From DASTPP01 sp035762175 (GTDB taxonomy: Bacteria; Myxococcota_A; Polyangia; Polyangiales; Polyangiaceae): a DNA stretch of 37,085 nucleotides. The notes below the pieces were generated by a model. That model searched no databases. It had not been told where the DNA came from and saw nothing but the letters and a program-made list of their open reading frames with translations. Location: positions 1 through 37,085 of the forward strand of contig DASTPP010000082.1 in assembly GCA_035762175.1 (NCBI GenBank). The letters are read 5' to 3'. Below are positions 30,006-37,085 of the stretch, one piece after another. A program made the position numbers and the translations under genes. The stretch's first letter is position 1; every line of letters starts with the position of its first letter.

Positions 30006-31868
30006 GTGAAGCTCGTCGACGCGCTCGTCGACGCGCTCATCGCGCTCGACGTCGGGTACGTGTTCGGCGTGAGCGGCGCGAACATCGAGCACGTGCACGA
30101 CGCCATCCACCGGCGCGGCCGGCGGCGGATCGAGTCGGTGCTGACGCGCTCGGAGGTGGGCGCGGCCTTCATGGCCGACGCGCGCGCGCGGGTCCACCGC
30201 ACGCTCGGCGTCTGCTGCGCGACCTCGGGCGGCGGCATGATGAACCTGGCGGTGGGCGTCGCCGAGTCGTACGCCGAGTCGGTGCCGCTGCTCGCCCTCA
30301 TCGGCCAGCCGCCGCTGTCGCTCGCGGGCCGCGGCGCCTTCCAGGACTCGTCCGGCATCGGGCGCAGCGTCAACGCCGTCGCGCTCTTCGGCGCGATGAC
30401 CAAGTACACCCACCTGCTCACGCGCCCCGAAGACTTCTGGCGCGCGCTCACCCAAGCCGTCGTCGCCGCGTGCTCCGACCGCAAGGGCCCCTCCGCCCTG
30501 CTCATCCCGCGCGACCTGTACGAGGCCGAGGTGCCCGCGGGCTCGCCCGAGGAGGTGGCGCAGGCGGCGCAGGCGGCGGCGCGCCCCGGCCCCGTCCACC
30601 GGTCGACGGCGAAGGCGGTGCTCGACGAGGTGCGCGCGGCGCGCCGCCCGGTGCTGATCTACGGCCAAGGCGTGCGCCGCTCGAGCGACCCGGCCGCCGT
30701 CGGCGACTTCGCCCGCGCCTTGCGCATCCCGGTCGCGACGACGATGTCGGCGCGGGGCGAGTTCCCCAACGACGACCTGCTCTACCTCGGCATGGTGGGC
30801 GCCGCCGGGCACCCGTCGGTGCACGACTACCTGCGCGAGCGAGCCGACCTGCTGATCGTCGCCGGCGCCGGCATGGACGTGATGAGCCGCGGCCCCCTCT
30901 CGTCGCAGGCCGACCTCGGCGGCAAGCGCATCGTCGCGGTCACGGTCGACCCCGGCGAGCTCGAGCGCGGCCTCGCCCCCTACCGCTCCGATGGCTCGCC
31001 GCCCATGCGCGTGCTGCGCGCCGATGCCGGCGTCGCCTTCCGCACCCTGCTCGAGCTCTGGGGCGAGGCCCCCTTCTACAAGAGCCCCCCCCGCGACTAC
31101 CGCCGCTCGTACTTCGCCCCCTCGCTCGCCGCCCCCATCGACGGCGGCGGGCCCCCCTCGGGCATGCGCGGCTCGCTCCTGCAGAGCGACGCGCTCGCCG
31201 TCTTGAACGCGTACACCCCGCGCGCCGGGCACATCGTCTACGACGCCGGCAACTGCGCGGCCGCCGCCCTGCACTACCTCGACGTCGAGCCGAGCGTCAG
31301 CTCGACCATCGCCCTCGGCATGGGCGGCATGGGCTACGCCATCGCCGGCGCCGTCGGCGCCCAGCTCGGCTCGCCGCCGGGCACGCGCACCGTCGTCTTC
31401 GCCGGCGACGGCGCCTTCCTCATGACGGGCTTCGAGGTGCATACCGCCGTCGACCTGCGGCTGCCCGTGCTGTTCGTCGTGTTCAACAACAACATGCACG
31501 GCATGTGCGCCATCCGCCAGCAGCTCCTCTTCGAGTCGCGCTTCGAGTGCGTGCGCTACGCCGCGCTCGACGTCGCCGGCGTCGCGCGCGGCCTCGCGGG
31601 CCCCGACGCGCTCTGGGTCGGCGCCGCCCAGAGCGTTCGCGAGCTACACCGCTGCGTCGAAGACTACTTCGCGTCGGCCTCCGACCGGCCGGGCGTCCTC
31701 GAGCTGCGCATCGCGCAAGAAGAGATGCCGCCCTTCGTGCCCTTCCTGCCCAAGCACGCGCCTCGCATCGACCGCCTGAGGCCCTCCATTCTGCCCTCGG
31801 ACGTCGTCGAGCCGGCCGAGGGCCAGGACAAGGGCGCGCGCGGCGTGCCCCGCGTCCGCGTGGTGTAG
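30006..31868 (+). CDS. Thiamine-diphosphate enzyme, acetolactate synthase-like
   Basis: A 620-aa ThDP enzyme with the three-domain plan of the acetolactate synthase/decarboxylase group. The PYR domain (1-170) has the cofactor-activating Glu50 (TRSEVGAAFMADARAR). The middle domain covers about 195-330. The PP domain (about 395-570) has GDG at 467-469 and NNN at 494-496, the Mg2+/diphosphate motif with usual spacing. It is not a close match to IlvB, which comes with a small subunit absent here. These enzymes form or break bonds next to a carbonyl: decarboxylation, acyloin condensation or acyl transfer. Position after a ligase and ACP suggests it acts on an ACP-bound acyl group or supplies an activated aldehyde, which is inference. 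The start is GTG at 30006. The last 40 residues are an unstructured tail. Confidence 0.88.
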   Translation: MKLVDALVDALIALDVGYVFGVSGANIEHVHDAIHRRGRRRIESVLTRSEVGAAFMADARARVHRTLGVCCATSGGGMMNLAVGVAESYAESVPLLALIGQPPLSLAGRGAFQDSSGIGRSVNAVALFGAMTKYTHLLTRPEDFWRALTQAVVAACSDRKGPSALLIPRDLYEAEVPAGSPEEVAQAAQAAARPGPVHRSTAKAVLDEVRAARRPVLIYGQGVRRSSDPAAVGDFARALRIPVATTMSARGEFPNDDLLYLGMVGAAGHPSVHDYLRERADLLIVAGAGMDVMSRGPLSSQADLGGKRIVAVTVDPGELERGLAPYRSDGSPPMRVLRADAGVAFRTLLELWGEAPFYKSPPRDYRRSYFAPSLAAPIDGGGPPSGMRGSLLQSDALAVLNAYTPRAGHIVYDAGNCAAAALHYLDVEPSVSSTIALGMGGMGYAIAGAVGAQLGSPPGTRTVVFAGDGAFLMTGFEVHTAVDLRLPVLFVVFNNNMHGMCAIRQQLLFESRFECVRYAALDVAGVARGLAGPDALWVGAAQSVRELHRCVEDYFASASDRPGVLELRIAQEEMPPFVPFLPKHAPRIDRLRPSILPSDVVEPAEGQDKGARGVPRVRVV

Positions 31869-31928
31869 GCCGGGGCGACGGCGCCCGGGGGCGCGCGGCC
31901 GGCCCCGGGGCGCCTTGGCAGGTCGCCC

Positions 31929-32004
31929 CCGCCGGGGCCGCCCGCCCCGGAGCTGCCCCCCCCGCCGGGGCCGCCCGCACCGGAGCTGCCCCCCCCGCCG
32001 GGGC
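31929..32004. repeat. 33-bp tandem repeat between convergent genes
   Basis: Copies begin at 31929, 31962 and 31995 (about 2.3 units; unit starts CCGCCGGGGCCGCCCGC). It lies between the stops of the ThDP enzyme and the binding-protein gene, and its GC dyads might help terminate both. Confidence 0.75.
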
Positions 32005-32030
32005 TCAACCCGCGCGCGGCGTCGCCGGGC

Positions 32031-33671
32031 TCAGAAGCAGCTGTTCGAGCCTTGGAGCTTCTGCGCCGCCGTGTCGTACGAAATGCCCGTCTCGATGTAG
32101 CGATTCGACAGCGTCCGGTCGCCCGAGACGCAGAGGACCTGGATGGGCGGGCTGGTGTCGCCCTCCTCGTCGAAGCTCGAGGGGCCGAGGGCGCCGCGGT
32201 AGAGGATGCTGTCGCCGACGCTGAGGCGCTGCACGCCGCCGAGGATCGACCCCGGGCCCATCCCCACCTCGGCCACGCTCGCGCCCCGGCCGCTCAGGCG
32301 GTTCAGGATGATCTCGCCGAGGTTGCGGCCCGTGACGGGGCGGCCGAGGTTGCCCGCGAGCGCGTACATGGCGAGGTAGTACTCGTCGTAGTTGGCGGCG
32401 CCGGCGGCCATGACGTCGGCCGCCTCGGGGGTGTCCTTGTAGATGCCCCGGAACGAGTTGGTGAACTTGGCGAAGTTCGGGTCGCTGTTCGAGGGCTGCG
32501 TCACGAGGATGAAGAAGCGCTCGCGCATCGCGGTCGTGCTCGTGTCGATGGTCTCGAGGAAGACCTGCTCCTCGACGGCGGCCGACGCGACGTAGTGGGT
32601 GATGCCCGGGTTGGCCTTCTCGTACTCGGTGACGATGTCGGCGAGCTCTTTGCCGCCGCCGGCGGTGACGAAGAAGTCGGGCTTGAACTGGCCGAGCGCG
32701 ACGAGGGCCTCGCCGAAGGTCGCCTGGAAGTCGGGCGCGGCCGGGTCGCCGTAGCTGATCTGGCGGAAGTGCTCGCTGCTGTTCTGGAGCGCGGGCTTGC
32801 CGTTGAGCGTGAGCTCGGCCGCGTCCTGCTCGGCGATGGTGCGGCCGAAGCCGCTGCCGTTGTAGACGAGGGCGAGCTTGAGCGGCGCGTCCGGCGGCAG
32901 CCCCCGCTCGGCGCGGATCTTCGGGCCGTAGATCTGTTCGAAGAGCAGCGACGCGGCCCGCGCGTCGTTCTTCGGGCCGAAGCCGTGGCGGAAGAGGATG
33001 TACTTGCGGTCGACGTTCTCGAGGACGGTCTCGAAGCCCGCCGAGATGAACACGGTGCCCGTCGCGATGGCCTTGGGCAGAAGGTACGCGCCCCAGCTGT
33101 TGGGGTAGGGGCCGAAGATGAGGGGCACCTGCACGTTGTCGACGACGTGGTCGATGGCGCGCTTGTACTGCTCGGAGCTCACGTAATCGATGTCGCAGGC
33201 GATGGTGACCACGGGCCGCGGCGGCGAGGCCCCGGGGACGCCCTGGGTGGTTCTCGCCCACTCTTGGCGGGCCATGTCGAGGGCGCGCTCGGCGGCGACG
33301 AAGGGGGCCGCGACGCTCGTCAGGCCGAGGTGGGCGAAGACGACCGGGTCCTTCGCGAGATCGCCCTGGTCGGCGAGCAGCTTGGGGCACTCGGCCGTCA
33401 GGAGGTCGACGCAGGTGTTGTCGGACAGGCGGCAGACGACGTTGTCGCGCTGCGTCCGCGTCAGGCAGTCTTGGTTGTTCCGGCAATACGACTCGCTATT
33501 CTGGCAGACGAAGCGCTCGTTGCAGAACGTGCCCTCGAACTGAGGGCCCATCGCCGCACAGTCGGCGTCGTTCGAGCACTGGCGGGCCGTCGGCTCGACC
33601 ACGAGCGAACAGCTTACGAACGAGCTGCCCGACGCGGCGAGGACCAGGACCAAAAGGGCTAGCTTCTTCAT
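32031..33671 (-). CDS. Periplasmic-binding-protein-type lipoprotein with Cys-rich N-terminus
   Basis: A 546-aa exported protein. The signal peptide ends SFVSC (likely lipidated Cys21). A Cys-rich segment follows at about 30-95 (CSNDADCAAM, FCNERFVCQNS, YCRNNQDCL, CRLSDNTCVDLL), then a type 1 periplasmic-binding fold of the branched-chain amino acid (Peripla_BP_6) class at about 110-480 (DPVVFAHLGLTSVAAPFVAA, PLIFGPYPNSWGAYLLPKA, LALVYNGSGFGRTIAEQDA, DEYYLAMYALAG). No permease or ATPase gene is nearby, so it may be a sensor or scaffold rather than a transport component. Codons for MKKLALLVLVLAASG at 33671 set the start. It is convergent with the ThDP enzyme gene. Confidence 0.85.
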   Translation of the reverse strand: MKKLALLVLVLAASGSSFVSCSLVVEPTARQCSNDADCAAMGPQFEGTFCNERFVCQNSESYCRNNQDCLTRTQRDNVVCRLSDNTCVDLLTAECPKLLADQGDLAKDPVVFAHLGLTSVAAPFVAAERALDMARQEWARTTQGVPGASPPRPVVTIACDIDYVSSEQYKRAIDHVVDNVQVPLIFGPYPNSWGAYLLPKAIATGTVFISAGFETVLENVDRKYILFRHGFGPKNDARAASLLFEQIYGPKIRAERGLPPDAPLKLALVYNGSGFGRTIAEQDAAELTLNGKPALQNSSEHFRQISYGDPAAPDFQATFGEALVALGQFKPDFFVTAGGGKELADIVTEYEKANPGITHYVASAAVEEQVFLETIDTSTTAMRERFFILVTQPSNSDPNFAKFTNSFRGIYKDTPEAADVMAAGAANYDEYYLAMYALAGNLGRPVTGRNLGEIILNRLSGRGASVAEVGMGPGSILGGVQRLSVGDSILYRGALGPSSFDEEGDTSPPIQVLCVSGDRTLSNRYIETGISYDTAAQKLQGSNSCF

Positions 33672-34042
33672 CTTGCGATCTCCGGCGGGGACGATACCGT
33701 AAATTCGCGGCGAGCTCCAGCCATCGAAGCCCGCGCCCGAGGGGCTTCGGCTCCCCCGAACGGTCGGGCGCTGCGGGCTCGGGCCCGGGGCGTCGGCCGC
33801 GCGCGGGCCCCCGCGTCGGCTCATGGGCGCCGGCCGGGGCGCCGGCGCGCCGAGCCGGCGGCCCGCGCCCCTCGCCGGAGGCGTCGGGCGCTCGGGTCGG
33901 GCGGCGCGGGCTCCCTTGACGGCGGGGCGCACGGGCTTGCAACATGCCGCGCCATGCGCCATCTGGTTCACAAGGGCGCGCCCGGCGGTCGGCACGCCGT
34001 CGGCCGCTTCGCCGGGGCCCGGGGCTGCGGGCGGGGGGCGCC
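33672..34042. other. Divergent intergenic region
   Basis: No gene is seen. On the minus strand TTTACGGTATCGT (about 33693-33705) is a possible -10 region for the binding-protein gene. A G/C hairpin with a TTCG loop lies around 33739-33756. GCGGGGGGCGCC precedes the P450 start. Confidence 0.3.
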
Positions 34043-35425
34043 ATGAGCCCGTCGACCGAGCCGAAGGGCGTCGCCGCCCTGGCCCCGCCGCAGCCCTTCT
34101 CGCGCCTGCGGGGCCTGGTGGCCGGCCCCCACCTCATAAGGTACCTCGCCGAGTGCCAGGCCCGGCAAGGCGACCCGTTCGTCGTGCCCCTGTTCGGCCT
34201 CGGCCGCATCGTCATCACGGGCCACCCCGAGGGGGTCCGCGACGTCTTCGCCATGCCGAACACGGTCTGCGAGCCGCAGGGGCCGAACCCCCTCGAGCCG
34301 ATCCTCGGGTCGGGCTCGATCTTCTTGATGAAGGGCGACCGCCACCGCCGCGAGCGCAGGCTGATGACCCCGCTCTTTCTGGCCGAGCGGATGCGCGCGT
34401 ACGGCCCGCAAATCCAGGCGCTGACCCTGGCCGAGATGCGCCGCTGGAAGGTCGGCGAGCCCGTCGAGGCGCAAGCGTTCACCCACGCGCTGGCCTTGCA
34501 GGTCATCCTCCGGGTCATCTTCGGGGTCCGCAGCCCCGAGCGCCGCGCCGCCCTGCACGGGGCCATCTCCGACCTGCTCCACAGCTACACGGTGCCGCTG
34601 GCGCTCGTGCCGCCGCTGCGGCGCGACCTGCTCGGGCTCACCGGCTGGAAGCGCTTCACCCGCGCGCGCGAGCGGGTGCGGGCCCTCTTGCTCGAAGAGA
34701 TCGCGGGGCGGCGGCGCGAGGGCGGGGCCGGCCGCGAAGACATCTTGAGCCTGCTCGTCGAGGCGCGCTACCCCGACGGCGGCGGCCTCTCCGACGAGGC
34801 GCTGCACGACGCGCTCTGCACGCTGCTCGTCGCCGGCCACGAGACCGTGGCGCTCGGGCTCGCCTGGGCCTTTCATTTCGCCCTCAACGACGACTCGGTG
34901 GGCGACGCGCTACGCGCCGAGCTCGAGCCGCTCGGCGCCGACGCGACGCCCGAGGCGCTCTCGGCCCTGCCCTACGTCGGGGCCCTCGCCCAGGAGGCCC
35001 TGCGCCGCCACCCGAACGTGCCCGTCGTGGCGCGGCAGCTGAGCGAGTCGGCCAGCGTCCGCGGCGTCGAGCTGCCGAAGGGCACGAGCGTGAGCGTCGG
35101 CGTCGCGCTGCTGCACATGAACCCCGACGTCTACCCCGACCCCGAGCGCTTCCGGCCGCAGCGCTTCCTCGACCGGTCCTACGCGCCGCACGAGTTCGCG
35201 CCCTTCGGCGGCGGCGTCCGGCGCTGCCTGGGGGCGGCCTTCGGGCTCTACGAAATGAAGGTCGTGCTCGGCACCGCCTTCTCGCGCGCGCGGCTCGCGC
35301 CCGTCCCCGGGCCCGCGCCCCGCGCGGTGCTCAAGGGCATCTCGTACGCCCCCGACCGGCCCATCCGCATGGTCTTGCGCGAGCCGCTGCGGGGCGAAGC
35401 CGCCGCGCCCGACGTCGACGCTTGA
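34043..35425 (+). CDS. Cytochrome P450 (second)
   Basis: A 460-aa P450 of the longer type resembling CYP110/CYP4-like bacterial enzymes that often act on fatty acids or terpenoids. The I-helix is LLVAGHETVALGLAW, the K-helix is QEALRRHP, and the haem loop is FAPFGGGVRRCLGAAFGLYE with Cys395. The start ATG at 34043 is at the end of a Gly/Arg-rich stretch; the frame extends to 33944 but that part is low-complexity. It is unlike the first P450, so it is not a duplicate. It stands about 2.2 kb beyond the ThDP enzyme gene, past the binding-protein gene, and may or may not belong to the same pathway. Confidence 0.93.
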   Translation: MSPSTEPKGVAALAPPQPFSRLRGLVAGPHLIRYLAECQARQGDPFVVPLFGLGRIVITGHPEGVRDVFAMPNTVCEPQGPNPLEPILGSGSIFLMKGDRHRRERRLMTPLFLAERMRAYGPQIQALTLAEMRRWKVGEPVEAQAFTHALALQVILRVIFGVRSPERRAALHGAISDLLHSYTVPLALVPPLRRDLLGLTGWKRFTRARERVRALLLEEIAGRRREGGAGREDILSLLVEARYPDGGGLSDEALHDALCTLLVAGHETVALGLAWAFHFALNDDSVGDALRAELEPLGADATPEALSALPYVGALAQEALRRHPNVPVVARQLSESASVRGVELPKGTSVSVGVALLHMNPDVYPDPERFRPQRFLDRSYAPHEFAPFGGGVRRCLGAAFGLYEMKVVLGTAFSRARLAPVPGPAPRAVLKGISYAPDRPIRMVLREPLRGEAAAPDVDA

Positions 35426-35564
35426 GCCGCCCGGGCGGGGCGCGGGCCGGGCGAGCGACGGCGTGCTTTTTCAGCGCCGCTGTCCGCCGGCCGCGCGCCG
35501 GGCGGGGCGCCCCGCCGAGAGAATGCTCGCGGGCCGCGGGCGCGTGCGGTAGCGTCAGCCGGCC

Positions 35565-36818
35565 ATGCGGTCCCTCGGCCCCGTCGCGCCCGAAGAACGG
35601 TTGCTCTCGCTCGACGTGCTGCGCGCCGTCGCGCTCCTGGGCATTCTGTCGGTGAACATCGTCTTCATCGCCCACAGCATGCCGAGGGTCGGCGACCCGC
35701 TCGCCAACTTCTCCGCCTGGTACGACCGGCTCGCCGGCGGGCTCGTCGCCATGCTCGTCTCGGGCAAGGCCAACTCGCTCTTCACCTTCGCCTTCGGCGT
35801 CGGCTTCGCCGTCCAGATGCGGCGGCTCGAGGCCGGCGGGCCCGGGGCGGCGCGCACGTACCTGCGCCGGCTCGCCGCGCTCTTCGCGTTCGGCGCCGCG
35901 CACGCGCTGCTCGTCTGGGACGGCGACATCTTGCACACCTACGCGCTGCTCGGCCTCGTGCTGCTCGCCGTGCGGCGCGTGTCGCGCCGCGGGCTCGCCG
36001 CCCTCGTCGTCGCGACCGCCCTCGTGCCCGAGGCCCTCGGCGCCTACCGGGCCGCCACCGCCGACGCCCAGGGCCGCGCCGAAGAGCGCGAGGCGAGGGC
36101 GGCGCGCGTCGCGCAGCTCCAGGCCGAGGGCGCGGCGGCCTACGGCGCGGGCTCCTACGCCGACGTCGTGCGCCACCGCACGCAGGCGCTCGCCGAAGAC
36201 TACGGGCGCGAGCCGCACCGCCGGGCGTCGTCGTACTTGTCGCTGCTGACGACCATGCTCCTCGGCCTCTTCGTCGGGCGCGAGCGCCTGCTCGAGCGCG
36301 CGGCCGAACTGCGGCGCGGCTGGCGCCGGGCCGCCGCCCTCTGCGCGCTCGTCGGGCTCGTCTCCGGCGCGCTCTTCGCCGTGCTCGTCATGAGCGGCGG
36401 CAAGAGCCCCCCGCCGCTGCTCGACATGGCCACCGGGCTCGCCTACCGCATCAGCCGGCCCACCCTGATGCTCGCCTACGCCGCCGTCGTCGTGCTCGCC
36501 TGCCTGTCGCCGCGCTGGGGGCCCTCGCTCGCGCGCCTGGCCCCGGCCGGGCGCATGGCGCTCACCAACTACCTGATGCAGAGCGCCGTCTGCACCTCGC
36601 TCTTTTACGCCTACGGCGCCGGGCTCTACGGCCGCGTCGGCATCGTCGCGCTCCAGGGCATCGCCCTCGCCCTCTGGGCCACGCAGATCGCCCTCAGCAC
36701 CGCCTGGCTCCGCCGCTTCCGCCAGGGCCCCGCCGAATGGCTCTGGCGCACGCTGACCTACGGCCGCCCCGCCCCCGCGGCCGCCGCCCCCGCGGTGGCG
36801 AAGTCCGAGGCGGCCTGA
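35565..36818 (+). CDS. DUF418 (YeiB-type) membrane protein
   Basis: A 417-aa polytopic inner-membrane protein. It begins with LLSLDVLRAVALLGILSVNI, the first membrane helix of the YeiB/DUF418 family, and ends with the typical RRFRQGPAEWLWRTLTYGR. At least eight hydrophobic helices can be picked out (for example FAFGAAHALLVW, LGLVLLAV, CALVGLVSGALFAVLVM, LMLAYAAVVVLACL). A charged insertion sits around 165-215. The family is related to acyltransferase-3-like membrane proteins, but no enzymatic activity is established. The gap to the preceding P450 is 139 bp. Confidence 0.9.
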   Translation: MRSLGPVAPEERLLSLDVLRAVALLGILSVNIVFIAHSMPRVGDPLANFSAWYDRLAGGLVAMLVSGKANSLFTFAFGVGFAVQMRRLEAGGPGAARTYLRRLAALFAFGAAHALLVWDGDILHTYALLGLVLLAVRRVSRRGLAALVVATALVPEALGAYRAATADAQGRAEEREARAARVAQLQAEGAAAYGAGSYADVVRHRTQALAEDYGREPHRRASSYLSLLTTMLLGLFVGRERLLERAAELRRGWRRAAALCALVGLVSGALFAVLVMSGGKSPPPLLDMATGLAYRISRPTLMLAYAAVVVLACLSPRWGPSLARLAPAGRMALTNYLMQSAVCTSLFYAYGAGLYGRVGIVALQGIALALWATQIALSTAWLRRFRQGPAEWLWRTLTYGRPAPAAAAPAVAKSEAA

Positions 36819-36911
36819 TCGCGCCGACGGCCGCGCGCTCGCCCGCGGCGCCCGCCGTCGCGCCCCGCCCCCGCGCGCCCCGCCGCGCGGAGGGCCGCCG
36901 CGCCCGCCGGC

Positions 36912-37085
36912 TCAGAGCCGGTTGAGGTACGCGATGAGGCCGTTGAACTCGGCCGTCGGGACGGTCGGCGTGTTCGTGACGGTGAACAGCAGGTTGTAGT
37001 GGTTGAGCACGTCCAGCAGCGTCGCCGCGCTGTTGTCGTGGAAGTAGGGCGCCGTCTTCTTGATGCCCCGCAACTGGGTCGGGTC
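36912..37085 (-). CDS. Cytochrome c peroxidase-like protein, C-terminal fragment
   Basis: Only the last 57 residues are in the window; the gene runs off the right edge. The sequence (LRGIKKTAPYFHDNSAATLL, then DVLNHYN and FNGLIAYLNRL before the stop) matches the C-terminus of the di-haem cytochrome c peroxidase/MauG family, where APYFHDNS is a hallmark. The protein would be periplasmic. It is convergent with the DUF418 gene. Confidence 0.85.
   Translation of the reverse strand, partial: DPTQLRGIKKTAPYFHDNSAATLLDVLNHYNLLFTVTNTPTVPTAEFNGLIAYLNRL

Noticed and set aside
30006..31868. Housekeeping acetolactate synthase (ilvB)
   Set aside because: No small regulatory subunit or ilv genes are next to it, and it is embedded behind a ligase and carrier protein; the overall fold agrees but the role probably differs.

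Overview
The window is very GC-rich DNA with long proline/alanine-rich proteins. It also carries a Ser/Thr kinase with a PEGA domain, a TPR-PEGA protein, an AgmX/GltJ-like protein (zinc ribbon, GYF domain, TonB-like C-terminus), DUF4398-OmpA lipoproteins and two cytochromes P450. Together these point to a bacterial chromosome of the phylum Myxococcota, probably a Polyangia-type myxobacterium. That assignment is inference from gene content. No tRNA or rRNA gene and no cas gene were seen, and no recognisable transposase.

Layout. 1-840: two short LuxR-type HTH proteins joined by an ATGA overlap. 1035-8300: an AgmX/GltJ-like envelope protein, convergent with a RecD2 helicase, which is divergent from an M1 aminopeptidase carrying HEAT repeats. 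8048-10909: a large NAGPA-like secreted protein. 10998-11569: rpmI-rplT (L35, L20) with its own strong promoter and no infC beside it. 11730-14932: a YfcG-like GST, a decayed receiver-domain remnant in a repeat-rich patch, an unknown protein and a STAS protein. 14931-17013: an operon of a DUF4398 lipoprotein and two tandem-duplicated OmpA lipoproteins. 17534-23085: a lipoprotein, a PEGA-type Ser/Thr kinase, a TPR-PEGA protein and a lipoprotein with a C-terminal CxxCH motif. 23560-31868: a compact biosynthetic locus. 32031-37085: an orphan periplasmic-binding lipoprotein, a second P450, a DUF418 membrane protein and the 3' end of a cytochrome c peroxidase-like gene.

The biosynthetic locus is the most interesting gene set. 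A divergent pair on the minus strand (KAS III-like ketosynthase and SRPBCC protein) faces a P450, followed by a fatty acyl-AMP ligase-like enzyme, a one-domain acyl carrier protein and a thiamine-diphosphate enzyme. All visible catalytic motifs are intact. A plausible reading is that a carboxylic acid is activated and loaded on the carrier protein, then joined by ThDP (acyloin-type) and/or ketosynthase chemistry, with P450 and SRPBCC tailoring. The product is unknown. Between the divergent arms lie two perfect 63-bp tandem repeats directly upstream of a good sigma-54 (-24/-12) promoter match.

The most interesting non-coding signal is a family of three structured elements (8000-8300, 14014-14379, 17023-17312). 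They have 34-bp terminal inverted repeats that are themselves hairpins, a conserved internal hairpin exactly 18 bp from one end, hairpins kept by paired base changes, and a variable tandem-repeat core. In all three cases the element begins at the stop codon of the preceding gene (within about 12 bp, or overlapping it) and points the same way as that gene. In one case its far end appears to encode an 84-residue tail on the convergent gene. Several other short repeat arrays also sit at gene ends in this window.
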